Assembly (NCBI RefSeq): GCF_000003605.2
Contig: NW_003135832.1
Location: 420,988-448,084 of the forward strand
Source: Saccoglossus kowalevskii
Lineage: Eukaryota > Hemichordata > Enteropneusta > Harrimaniidae
Direction of reading: 5' to 3'
DNA length: 27,097 nt
A model generated the notes under the pieces. The model searched no databases. It was not told the origin of the DNA and was given only the letters and a program-made list of their open reading frames with translations. A program made the translations under genes and the position numbers. Shown in pieces: positions 1-9,680 of this stretch (position 1 is the first letter of the stretch; each line of letters opens with the position of its first letter).

Positions 1-1791
1 AAATTATTTCATCAAATCCGAGCAATGTCGTGACATATGTGCTATTCATGTCAGCCCATCATGTATGTATTATATGATTCCGCATAACAAACCTTCTCGT
101 TAACTTTCCTACTATACAGATTGTCTGTTTTGAAATTAGCTGGTGAGTCAAGACATATTTGAAAGCAGCACAACATTTTTTTATTGCGCGTTGGCCAATT
201 TAAATAGGCATTAGGTCAATCACAAAATATCATCCAGACTATTTTCATCATGGCAAACAACTGCTTATATTGAAAATATTGCTATCACTAAAAATAACTG
301 CATCTTTACAAGGTCACGCTTAATTTTACCTAAGGGTAAATTTGGCCCTATCGGTTTCAACAAAATAAAAACTAACTAATATAAAAAATAATCGCAAAGG
401 ATATTGTAATATTTATCCGAGCAGATCACTCATGGCATGCAAAATGATGACGAGATTTACACTATATCTCTTCAAAACGAGTTGATCTTTTTTATCCTGA
501 AAAAAAGATGATAAAGATTCATGAAGTTATGAATGCCATTAGAAAAACTGAAATATGAATTCAATTATAAGGAAAAACGATTTTTCATGTAAAATAATTT
601 GGAAAAAACACAGCAAACAATTGCAACCTAGCCCAATGAGAGTCTATACATTAGATATCCTGAAACAACAATGTATCTTAACACTTGATACAAACACTAT
701 CAGAAAATGTTATTTTGGCTTAACTAAAAAAATGTTTCTGTGTTTTAAAGCCGAACCTAATATACACGTTGAAGATTTGCTCCCGAAATGATGTACCTGT
801 AAAGTTTGAAAATGATCAGTCAAGTCCTGACAGGGATACTTTTCTGGAACCACATTTATTCAAACAAAATCACGAACGAGCGGAGAGTAAAATTAATAAT
901 TTTCCTTGAAAAGCTAGAATGCAAGAGTCATTTGATACATGTGACTGACTTCAACACATACTTTGCTACATATGCACAACATATGTACAAGTCATTCCTA
1001 TGGAACATAATTGTCAAACAACATTCTTACACATACGCATGATACATGTTTTTGCGACGCTATTTATTGTCATCCTTAAAATGGCAGTATGAAAAATGAA
1101 AAATGTAAACTTTAGTTCAATGAATGAACATTTTGCAAATACACCTTGTTTTGCTGGAATGTTATTGCAAAAATGTAAACGATGTCTGAGAGACGGCATA
1201 TTAGAAGATACAAATATTTAATCTGATTTGTATTAGCATATTTCTTCACATTATTGTAATAGTACTCTGTGGCATAGTTTGTAAAACCGACAAGGCACAG
1301 TGGTACAACAATACTCAGAGAAAAACTAACTATTATTCCAGCAGTTATATCAAAGATATGCCCACGCCAATAATGTTTTTATAATGAAACGGCTTGTTGA
1401 TTATCACCTGTCTGCTCCTGTGTAAATGGAAAACATGTTACAAATATTGTAAATCTATAGACTTTCAATTTGTGTCACTGATCTCACTCAAACAATTCAC
1501 TCCATGTGGGCAAGCACTATATGTGCGCAAAATTTGCTGTGAACATTTCAATCTCGTGTAGTACACAACTCAGTTTGTTTACAGAACTTATGGTTCTACC
1601 AAATCTCTGCCTGATATACAATATACATGTTGCTATCATTGTTATGTATACTAACACTGGGAACATCAGAATCCAATTTGTCACCCTATACAATAACCTA
1701 GATAAAAAGGACTGTACATCTATTACTATTAACAAAATATTCGCCATGAGAAAGCACAACTTCATCTGTGTTGTTTACTTCATTGTACATA
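1..1791. other. AT-rich stretch without a supported gene
   Basis: Open frames exist at 555-791 (+), 806-1042 (+), 1506-1844 (+) and 1517-1765 (-), all under 113 codons. None shows a family motif, and I could not tie any of them to neighbouring frames by plausible splice sites. The minus frame at 1517-1765 is rich in hydrophobic residues, but AT-rich DNA produces that by chance. I see no repeat structure or RNA gene here. Confidence 0.6.
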
Positions 1792-2114
1792 CACCTCCAC
1801 CATGGCTTCGTACAAGTTTTGATTATTCAGTGACTTCATTTTGACATATGAACCAACTCATTTAGATTTAATTTTAGCAGCGGTATAGAATTGATCAAAC
1901 AGTAGTGGAATGCATACCATTGGAACTCCACGATATATATAGCCTCATGGTAACTGCTAGTTCTGCCATGCGTTAAAAATAAACTGGTTTTTGGATGGCC
2001 TGAAGAATTTATTTCAGAATTGCACATATATTTTATACTTTATTTGACACTAAAGTTTGCTGGTCGCTGGCGCACGTAGTATTGTGCTGGAATGCTAGTT
2101 CGGATTTGAATCAT
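1792..2114 (+). repeat. Left inverted arm
   Basis: It pairs with 2850-3167 in inverted orientation. Both arms also preserve parallel short reading frames reading toward the outer ends of the element. One ends in FQWxAxHYCLINSI then LVHMSK and a stop. The other begins M(N/K)SLNN and continues LYEAM(L/V)EV. These frames may be remnants of coding sequence or may simply reflect the recent common origin of the arms. Confidence 0.75.
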
Positions 2115-2200
2115 TTGAAAATTGTACATATATTTTATACCTTTTTTGACACTAAATTTTAAAATGTGCTGGTCTCGGGCACACGCGGTATTTAAATTCT
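2018..2200 (+). repeat. Internal ~75 bp direct repeat in the long-TIR element
   Basis: The stretch at about 2018-2088 (TATATTTTATAC, TTTGACACTAAA, TGCTGGTC, GCACACG-like) occurs again at about 2122-2200 in the same orientation. The first copy is in the left arm and the second lies just inside the centre, so the arm end was partly duplicated inward. Confidence 0.6.
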
Positions 2201-2261
2201 ACTGCGTAGTCATATACAGTTCACAGTGCAATGTATTCAAATTACATGTGATGCATGAATG

Positions 2262-2279
2262 AATATATATATATATATT
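2262..2279. repeat. (TA)n microsatellite
   Basis: An uninterrupted run of about eight TA units lies inside the centre of the long-TIR element. Confidence 0.8.
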
Positions 2280-2413
2280 AGCACTGTGTGGGTCACATTA
2301 CATGCAGATAGTAGGCAGTATATAATGCTCTTCATATACAAGTATTTATCAAATGTGATGGGCGAGTAACATTTGAATACTGAATGCAGTACTACTAATA
2401 ATCAACAAAACAA

Positions 2414-2662
2414 ATGCAACCTTTGACAACTGATAGGCCGGAAGGCATTAACCTGTATATAAGATTTGTTCCAATTGAAACGCTTGATATAATACTCTCG
2501 ACACTTGCCAGATTTCCCCTAAAAATAATATTTAGTTACAGTGGATCAACTCAGCTAGGTTCCAGTGACAACATTAAGATTGTTAATTTGTTTAACCAAA
2601 ATAATATTCTAGGCGAGTTGTTGAGTAGGGATGATGAACTTAACATTTTATTCTTCAATTAG
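2414..2662 (+). CDS. Unknown 82-residue ORF inside the long-TIR element
   Basis: This is the only sizeable frame in the centre of the element. It starts at an ATG with A at -3 (AAACAAATGC) and ends in TAG at 2660. The product is not recognised: it is moderately hydrophobic, has no clear signal peptide, and ends in an acidic segment (LLSRDDELNILFFN). An AATAAA follows the stop by 24 bases, which makes a short transcription unit plausible. A chance open frame in AT-rich DNA remains quite possible. There is no transposase-like motif and no cysteine/histidine cluster. Confidence 0.3.
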   Translation: MQPLTTDRPEGINLYIRFVPIETLDIILSTLARFPLKIIFSYSGSTQLGSSDNIKIVNLFNQNNILGELLSRDDELNILFFN

Positions 2663-2685
2663 GTTTTATACATTGAATAGTGTTG

Positions 2686-2691
2686 AATAAA
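2686..2691 (+). promoter_or_regulatory. Possible polyadenylation signal
   Basis: A canonical AATAAA lies 24 bases after the stop of the 2414-2662 ORF. Its position fits a 3' end for that ORF, but this hexamer is common in AT-rich DNA. Confidence 0.35.
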
Positions 2692-2849
2692 TGCAGTGGG
2701 TTATTCGTGGGTTTCAGTTTTGTATTGTGATAATCACTAAAAATGTATTTCATGTATGTACCCATCATGTTATCATTTTATTTGAAACATTTGAAAATTC
2801 TGATTACATTTAATATGTGGCCATCATAAGACGGTAATAGTATATCTTC

Positions 2850-3167
2850 ATGATTCAAATCCGAGCTAGCATTCCAGCACAATACCACGTGCGCCAGAGA
2901 ACAGCAAACTTTGTGTCAAATAAAATATAAAATACATGTGCAATTCTGAATTAAATTTCTCAGGCCATCCGAAAACCCATTTATTTTTAACGCAATGCGG
3001 AACTAGCAGTTACCGAGAAGCTATATCATGGATTTCCAATGGCATGCACTCCACTACTGTTTGATCAATTCGATACGGCTGCTAAAATTAAATCTAAAGG
3101 AGTTGGTTCATATGTCAAAATGAATTCACTGAATAATGAGAACTTGTACGAAGCAATGTTGGAAGTG
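2850..3167 (-). repeat. Right inverted arm
   Basis: Reverse-complement partner of 1792-2114. The outermost matching bases are around CACTTCC/CACCTCC; beyond these the similarity fades. The inner edge is the palindromic match ATGATTCAAATCCG / CGGATTTGAATCAT. Confidence 0.75.
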
Positions 3168-4807
3168 CTGGCGAATAAGTAGTAAGTAATTAAACGTATA
3201 TTGTTTACGCCATATTATATATGTTCTATTGTACAAAGGCCTTGGAATGGAATGTTTACATAGATGCAGTCATATTGATTAAGTAAATTAACATGTACTC
3301 ATAACCTAATGTTCCAGATACAGTGAGAGAGCCAAACAATTATCGACCATTTTGAAAGATGTCCCATTGAATGTGTCACAAGGCTTGTTTTCAGTTAATT
3401 AATAATGGTAGCCAAAGGAGGACCAAATGACCTTGCCTTGTGTTGTGGGTTCTTTACCCATTATTGGGGTGACCAGGTTTGGAAATGTACACGAATTCGA
3501 CACAAACGCTCGCAATGACAACACGAAGATGCATTAACTTTCAACTCAATATTTAATAACACAACTATAAATAAAGGGGGAATAATACAAAGAGGGCATA
3601 TACGGAACAACTGATATATACACACGGCTTCAAGCTCCAGTCACGAGTTACAAGTAACTGGAGTATGTAGAGCCAAAAGTAAGAAAAACATGTAAAGTTT
3701 AACAGAAGTATTGATCTATTCCAACTGTAAACGTTTTAACTATTTGGTGTTTCAACCAAGTGAACTATTCATACCAAAGTTGGCAAAAGTATTAAACCCA
3801 ACAAAGCATTGAACAAAATGACACACTACGACTCTAAAATAGTTCTGAAATAATTATGCATACCATGTCGACAGTACAGTTCATGTGGAAGCGTAGACCT
3901 GCTGTACACGCTGTCGAAGTGGAGATGGACACGCCTTATTCCAGCTGGCAACGGAGCATTGAACCGGTTACACTCGACAAACCAAAGGCTTCTTGGCAAG
4001 GTGATTTAGATTAATATTCCTAGAAAATTTACTCAGCTCGCAAAATCATTGGCGACATACACTAGAAAACTGCGTCCATGACGATTTCTTTACAAAGGAT
4101 AAAAAAAGCCGGGCCTCTCGACGCACGAATGATGTGCACACTCAGCAACTGCGTGGCGGGAATAACGTTGACAATAGATTTTCCATTCATTAAATACCAT
4201 GCATGAATTAGCATAACAGACAATTAGCATGTAGACCCTCTCCAGTAAGCAATTAGTTGGTTCGTTGACATTGGTGGCGTCCTTATTACTCCACTTAAAA
4301 TTAGCAGACGTACGTGCACTTTGAGTGGGGAATCGACGTCCCACATACTCAACGCAATCCGTTGCTGGGATTATTCTGCTCAGGTTATATTTATCATCGC
4401 AAATTTGCATGTTTCATGGAATTAATGTTATAATAATTACATGACTATAATCTGAAATTACGTATTTTGGAACCTTGTGACAGAATGCAACATATACCAC
4501 GGTTTTCTGGATTGAACATGTAATCAAACATGGTGCCACTCACTTCAGTGTTCATGAAAAACAACTTTCTGTTATCGAATATTACTTCCTTGATGTGCTT
4601 ACCTTGATAGTTGTAATCATTTGTATTATATTCTGGTCATTACGCTGGTTCGTGATCGTGGTAATAAAAAGTGTTAGACGTTAGTCAACTTGTGTGGTAT
4701 CATAACTAAGCAATAATTACAATGCAGGTTCCACGAAGATTTCACTTTGACTTAATATATGTAAATCTCCTTATGTTATATTATAGTACAGAAATGTTTT
4801 TGTAACA
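3168..4807. other. Non-coding stretch; possible old LTR scrap near 3420-3600
   Basis: No gene is supported. A 106-codon minus frame (4090-4410) has no recognisable motif. Read on the minus strand, 3420-3600 shows TTTATTTATAG, then a moderately GC-rich tract, then CCTGGTCACCCCA. This resembles an LTR R-U5 end followed by a TGG-type primer binding site, but no second LTR was found. I see nothing else of note. Confidence 0.4.
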
Positions 4808-4909
4808 TCTCTATATCGTTGTGAAATTGTTTTATTTGTTTTTTTTGTGAAATACTAAATAAAATTAGTTGATTTATTCTCACTGTACCCAACCTCCACA
4901 GTGCTACAA
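4808..4909 (+). repeat. Direct repeat copy 1 (~100 bp)
   Basis: It shares, in order, TCGTTGTGAAAT, TTGTGAA, TTAAATA/CTAAATA, TTCTCACTGTACCC and GTGCTACAA with 5108-5212. The ending resembles the R-U5 part of an LTR (polyA-like AAATAAAA, then a CACTGTACCC tract), but this is only suggestive. Confidence 0.65.
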
Positions 4910-5107
4910 AGATTCAGTTGAACCGTTATGTGTAAATATTGTTTTATTGAAATATACTTATCATAAGAACGCATGAACCTATGTCACATATTTGCAAGAA
5001 CCCTGGATGTGTACATTTTCTGTGAGCAATGTAATAAAAATGTCTTCACCAACTGCTATTCCAGTAGCTAAATATAAACAAAACAGTTTCAGTGTTGAAC
5101 AACCCCA

Positions 5108-5212
5108 CTTCTATGTCGTTGTGAAATGTAATTGTTTGATTTGTTATTTGTGAATTATTAAATACAATTATTTGATATATTTTCACTGTACCCACTCTTC
5201 ATGGTGCTACAA
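5108..5212 (+). repeat. Direct repeat copy 2 (~100 bp)
   Basis: Diverged second copy of 4808-4909, 300 bases downstream in the same orientation. The sequence following it, ATTGGTAGTTG, begins like a TGG primer binding site. The two copies could be remnants of two related LTRs or of one collapsed element. Confidence 0.65.
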
Positions 5213-5511
5213 TTGGTAGTTGTATATGAGCCTGAGAGGAAGTAAATGCCAACATTATTCTTGAATTGAGAATTTGTCATAATTTATTTTTTGTTTATAT
5301 ATCTCTGTTATTATCTCATTTGCATAATGATAAATACTGCCGTGATTGACACAAATTCCCTCATAGGAAACCACAATACAAAATGCTACAGAATTCAAAT
5401 AATTTGGTGTTCAATTAACCGGCCTGTAATCTATTTTTATGTTTCTTGAATAATTCTGTTTATGTTATCTGACTATAATAACGGCTCAATGTAGAATTTC
5501 AGGAAAGAGAG

Positions 5512-6510
5512 ACACGAGGTTGTAAAAAGCGATTCGAAAATTGGTAAATTTGCTTGCAAATATTTCCTTAGTGGTGCTATATCGAAATCTGCAGTTAGAA
5601 GTTTGAATATAATAACACTCAGATTTCGACTGAAAGCAGCCCTAAAATAAACAAACCAACGGCCGCAAAAACTGAACGTACAATAGTAAAAAAGAAGAGT
5701 ACAAATTTGTGTAAAGCGATTGCAAGGTTGCTAGATTTGCTTGTAATTTTATATAAGTGGTTATATTTTTTAAGCCCGTCGGGCAAAGTTAGAAGAAGCC
5801 ATGACAATACTTGTAAAAGTGCCTCAAATCATGGAATTGTCGTTAGACGCATGCAAAGGTCAAATCGGAAACGTACAAGTGTAATCGAGATATATTTCAT
5901 CAAACATTTTCAAACTTTAAATTGCCGAAAATAAAATCAACAAAATAAAAAAAAATTATGAGAGAGTGGTCATGTGATCGACCAGAGTGAAATGTTAAGT
6001 TTATCGGCAGTGACTAACACCAACGGATTAATATTCCAGCGGATCTATTTTTTATAATTTTGTGACACACATCGAAATTATGGTTTTCAATTGATCGAGT
6101 GACTGTGATGATATTTTTTTTCAAAGTGTTGTAAATTTTACAATTTGCCCGAAATTGCATTACAATACTACAGTTTGTAGTAGTCGGAACTGACGCTAAT
6201 CAATTTAAAAGATCATGCAAACTTGTGAAAAGCGATTGTGAAGTTGGTAAATTTGTTTGCAAATTTGACCTATGCAAATGTGACCGATGCAAATGTGTCC
6301 AAAGAGGCCAATAAAGGCCCCATATAAAACGTTAGGAAAACTAGTACAAAGTTGTGGAAAACGATTCCAAAGTTAGTAATTTTATTGCAAATGTTCCCTA
6401 CGTAGTATTATATGGTAGCCTGTAGTTAAAATGTTTGAAAGTAATACTCAAAAGTCGAGTGATAGCAAGCCCTAAATATACAAACCGACCGCCGTACGGA
6501 CAGAACTAGA
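5512..6510 (+). repeat. Cluster of diverged repeat copies
   Basis: At least four copies of a motif of the type GTTGTGTAAAGCGATT, AAAGTTGGTAAATTTG, CTTGCAAAT occur near 5515, 5700, 6222 and 6340. The copies at 5515 and 6340 also share a downstream block ending in CCCTAAA, ACAAACC(A/G)AC(G/C)GCCG (5640-5680 and 6470-6508). The 5700 copy matches a fifth copy at 7262 over a longer stretch. Copies are too diverged to be a recent array. Function unknown. Confidence 0.6.
6258..6302 (+). repeat. 15 bp tandem repeat, 3 copies
   Basis: Three consecutive units of the form TGCAAATNTGNCCNA lie inside the third copy of the larger repeat cluster. The phase is regular at 15 bases. Confidence 0.75.
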
Positions 6511-6828
6511 CTGGCACAGTTCAGGCGATTTATTTCGTTTTCAATTTAAAATTAAATAAAAAAATAGGTGTTAACGCTAAATCACCTGTAACCGCGCAAT
6601 CACCCAGACTGGAAGTTTTTGCCGCGCCTTCTGTGGTGAAAGCTAGTTTTTACTAGTTTTTATGTTAATGAGCAGAATGACAGACAAGAACGTTATCCAA
6701 TCAGAGTAGTTTGACCTTAAAACTATATCTAGTTAACCTTTGTACGATCGGCAGCAGCAAATTGATTGCATTTGAAGCTGCTCCGCTCGGTTTAGATAAA
6801 AACAACTGTTTGGCACTGTCGAATCAGG

Positions 6829-6968
6829 TAACTTGAAAACCATAGTAATTGTCATCTCTCCTTTGGTTGCGTTGATGCAAGAGCAATTATCAAAGCTGCA
6901 TAAACTTGGACTGAAGGCGTGTTATTTTCATGCAAAAACGAACACTATACCAGACGACGTCCAGCAAG
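6829..6968 (+). pseudogene. Orphan exon of a RecQ-type DNA helicase
   Basis: In the frame open from 6800, the translation contains IVIVISPLVALMQEQLSKL, then GLKACY. This is the motif Ia block of RecQ-family superfamily 2 helicases (typically VVxPLxxLMxDQ followed by a Gly-Ile/Leu-Lys-Ala segment), which contributes to DNA binding and ATP-coupled unwinding in the nucleus. The 3' border is a good donor (CAAG/GTAACT, exon end at 6968). A possible acceptor CAG lies just before 6829 and matches the reading phase, though its polypyrimidine tract is poor. No Walker A (GKS), DExH, or C-terminal RecQ exons are seen anywhere else in the window, so it is probably a dispersed exon fragment within the 5.5-7.5 kb repeat cluster. 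A true exon of a gene with very long introns is the alternative. Confidence 0.6.
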
Positions 6969-7261
6969 GTAACTTCAACTAAGTATTCAGCAATCCGGAA
7001 ACCATTATGTTACTCTTACTCTCCAAAGAATACAATGTTTACCTTATTATGCAGCGCGCACGCCCCCACTCTTTTTTTATATCCCTTCAGTGACGTCACT
7101 GCATATCATGAAGAAATATAAATAGCAACAGATTAGCTGTAAATAAGGCCAGTCTGTGGTGGTTTCGCGTTCACCCCACCTTTTTTAAACTATTTTTTTC
7201 CATTTTCTTTTAAATCACCACATCTGAGTCAGTCTAGGACGGAAGGTACACAGACACGAAA

Positions 7262-7490
7262 CAGCGAACAAGGTTGTGTAAATCCATTTCAAAGTTGTGG
7301 ATTTGCTTGGAAATTTTATCTAAGTGGTTGTATTTCCCAAGCACCTTCTGTAAAGTTCAAAAAAACAATGAATAGCCTTGTAAATGATCGTAAAATCATC
7401 GCATTGTCTCAGCTTAACTATCTTTTTTTTAATTTTGTGACACAGTTTGAAATTTCGTATTCTCAGTGAATGTGTAGCTGTTATGTCCTC
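7262..7490 (+). repeat. Fifth copy of the 5.5-6.5 kb repeat family
   Basis: It matches the 5700 copy: GTGTAAA, GATTTGCTTG, AATTTTAT, TAAGTGGTT, TATTT, AAGC, TAAAGTT and CTTGTAAA occur in the same order. Further on, TAATTTTGTGACACA (7431-7445) matches 6055-6069. So about 5700-6120 and 7262-7490 are a degraded direct duplication flanking the RecQ-like exon. Confidence 0.55.
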
Positions 7491-7602
7491 GAAGTTTCAA
7501 TTACAAAAAGCTAAGAAAATGGGAGTACAAGTCGAGAAAAAACAATCACTTGCTGTTGACAATGACAACGAAGAAATTTGTGTTAGAGACGACGATGGTT
7601 AG
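7483..7602 (+). CDS. Small lysine-rich/acidic ORF, possible first exon
   Basis: A 39-codon frame starts MSSKFQLQKAKKMG, continues with a charged segment and ends EEICVRDDDG and TAG. Its composition (basic, then acidic) is more protein-like than the surrounding DNA, and a donor-like G/GTTAGT sits at 7597-7603, so it could be a first coding exon. No matching downstream exon was found. It lies at the end of the repeat copy at 7262. Unrecognised and low confidence. Confidence 0.2.
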   Translation: MSSKFQLQKAKKMGVQVEKKQSLAVDNDNEEICVRDDDG

Positions 7603-9404
7603 TCGCTATGAGCAAGGTCATACAACTATTTAAATTAAATCTAATAAACAACTGATTTTTAAATATATATGTTCAATATACTACGTCAATTAATCATTTA
7701 TTGGCATATTTGTTCAACGTGGGCATCATTAAAATGATACTTATCAATTAACATTACACAGTATTATTAAAATAAGTGCAATGGAATATTCCGATAAAAG
7801 ACACCATTGCGCGAGGCGATTCTCAATGTATTTGGACATTAGTAATACTTCCTTATGATATTCATTAAAGGTTGACGGTGTTGGTAATTGATTTGTTCAT
7901 GTTCAAGAGTTTTCAACATTATTCAGTTACTAACCTGTCACAGTGTACTGCCTTAATAAATTTCACCTGGAGTTTAAAGTATGAAACGTAACTCGTTGTT
8001 ATTATATAAAACATGCACTAACAGTTCATCAATGCGCACACATGTCATGTTCTGTGTCCTACAATATAACGGTTGCAAAACCAGGTATCCCAGTGTGCAT
8101 GCCTGTGATCCCCTGGGTACAACAGAGCATACACATTTATGATTCGGCGTTATACGCCACCCATTTCTAATCACAGATTGGTTGACTTGTAGATATTCCT
8201 AAATGTTAAAATTATCGAACTGACGAAATATTTTCTTAAAAATAAATACTTCTTTTTAGAAATTAGTACAAAATTAGCATAATGCCGTACTTGCATAATG
8301 TATAATTTGCTATCAACCTATAATTAGAGTACAATTAAAGCAAACATTGAAATCCTTTTCATTCAGATGTCACATAAACAATAATAAAAATAGCCTATTT
8401 TTACAGACCGCATGATAAGACATATCACATGGACTTCGTTCAGATAAAAATACTTCAGCTGAAGCGGACTGAATTTATATCGATGCTCGTACGACACATA
8501 TAGTTTACAGCTGTGCAGAACTTATAGGTAAATACATGGTTTTCTGTTCCACTTTTTTAAATAACCAATCATCAGCCAAAATGAATTTAACTCCGTAAAC
8601 CAGCATAGGCACAAACGATTGGTTAATCGATTAAGTATACTAAATAGCAAAATAGGTCTATTTAATAAATTCTGATACAGTTTCATCTACAGATTGTGAA
8701 TATCGTATTCAACAAGTACAGTTTATATGCATTAATTGAATGACCTCTTGATATGAGATCACCTGACAGTTGGTTGCTACGAATAATTTGGTTACATCAT
8801 ATTCATTTTCCCGATATATTAAATATTCACACAATTTGGTGACTCACGATTGGAAACAATAACATGGCGATGTATTTTTAGAAGCCCACCCCCATGCCAC
8901 CCATCTCCGTTACGCATGTTAATATGAAATTTAATCGTTACATACATATAGATAGGTTTTAGTATTCAAAGATTTTCCTATTAATGGAACTGCTCAATGA
9001 ACATTTTGTGATGTTGTGATCTAAATAAGTTCACTGTCAGCCCAGTTACCCTGGATAATGTCGGTTTGTAGGACATTTCTTGATATATTCGTAGGTGGCG
9101 AAAAACTATTGAACAGAGAGCATGAATGAATCCATCAGAATACAAAGTATCAGCCGCAATTGTTTTCATGTGTCATAACAAGCTATCACCATATCGAATA
9201 CTGTGACAGGCCGCTTCTCGTACGTTGGTTGCTGCTCTACTGGGCCATTGCTATATTTGACGAATTATTAGTGATGTCTCTGGCAGCTACATTTGACGTG
9301 AACATTATTCGCTTCGATATCAGTATGGTTTTTATTGTTCTGCGCTTATTGTGTGCGATTTGTGACATAAATGTGCTTTGGACTAAGGTAACCTGTTTAT
9401 TATT
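7603..9404. other. Non-coding stretch
   Basis: Short frames at 7974-8174 (-), 8981-9169 (-) and 9160-9429 (+) have no family motif. The last is hydrophobic and runs into a donor-like AAG/GTAACC at 9385-9393, but no partner exon is visible. I see nothing else. Confidence 0.5.
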
Positions 9405-9680
9405 CACTTTATATGTAATATACACCTGATATGTTTTATTAATTCATATGTATTATTCACCTCATGTGTAATATTCACCTAATATTTAGTATCCATCTAA
9501 TATATAATATCGACTTATATGTATTATTCGCCAAATATTTATTGTTTTATTAATTCATATGTATTATTCACCTCATGTGTAATATTCACCTAATATTTAA
9601 TATCCATCTAATATATAATATCGACTTATATGTATTATTCGCCAAATTATTTATTGTCCAATTCATATGTATTATTCCTG
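9405..9680 (+). repeat. Higher-order minisatellite, 111 bp unit
   Basis: A 111-base unit starting at GTTTTATTAATTCATATG (9433) repeats almost exactly at 9544, and a third, truncated start follows at 9661. Each unit is itself made of about six 17-20 base sub-units of the type GTAATATTCACCTAATAT, with variants such as GTATTATTCGCC and AATATCGACTTATAT. The two full units are nearly identical while the sub-units are diverged, so the 111-base level is the younger amplification. Confidence 0.9.

Larger units (their letters stand above)
1792..3167. mobile_element. Long-terminal-inverted-repeat (foldback-like) element
   Basis: The left arm (1792-2114) reappears as reverse complement at 2850-3167. 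Landmarks inside both arms pair in the expected mirrored order: GCTTCGTACAAGTT, TGACATATGAACCAACTC, TTGATCAA, GGCCATCC and CGGATTTGAATCAT. The arms are about 320 bp, diverged by point changes and small indels, and enclose about 735 bp that contain one open frame (2414-2662) and an AATAAA signal. Long arms around a small centre are typical of foldback or non-autonomous DNA transposons. No transposase is recognised. Target-site duplications were not identified, so the outer borders are approximate. An inverted duplication not caused by transposition is the alternative. Confidence 0.75.

Noticed and set aside
1506-1844. 112-codon + frame and the opposing 82-codon minus frame at 1517-1765 with hydrophobic runs
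   Set aside because: No family motif or splice partner; the + frame runs into the inverted arm of the long-TIR element. Hydrophobicity is expected in AT-rich DNA.
4090-4410. 106-codon minus frame
   Set aside because: No recognisable motif, no credible splice partners and no homology to nearby frames.
9160-9429. 89-codon hydrophobic + frame with a donor-like site
   Set aside because: Membrane-like composition only; it ends in the minisatellite and no partner exon was found.
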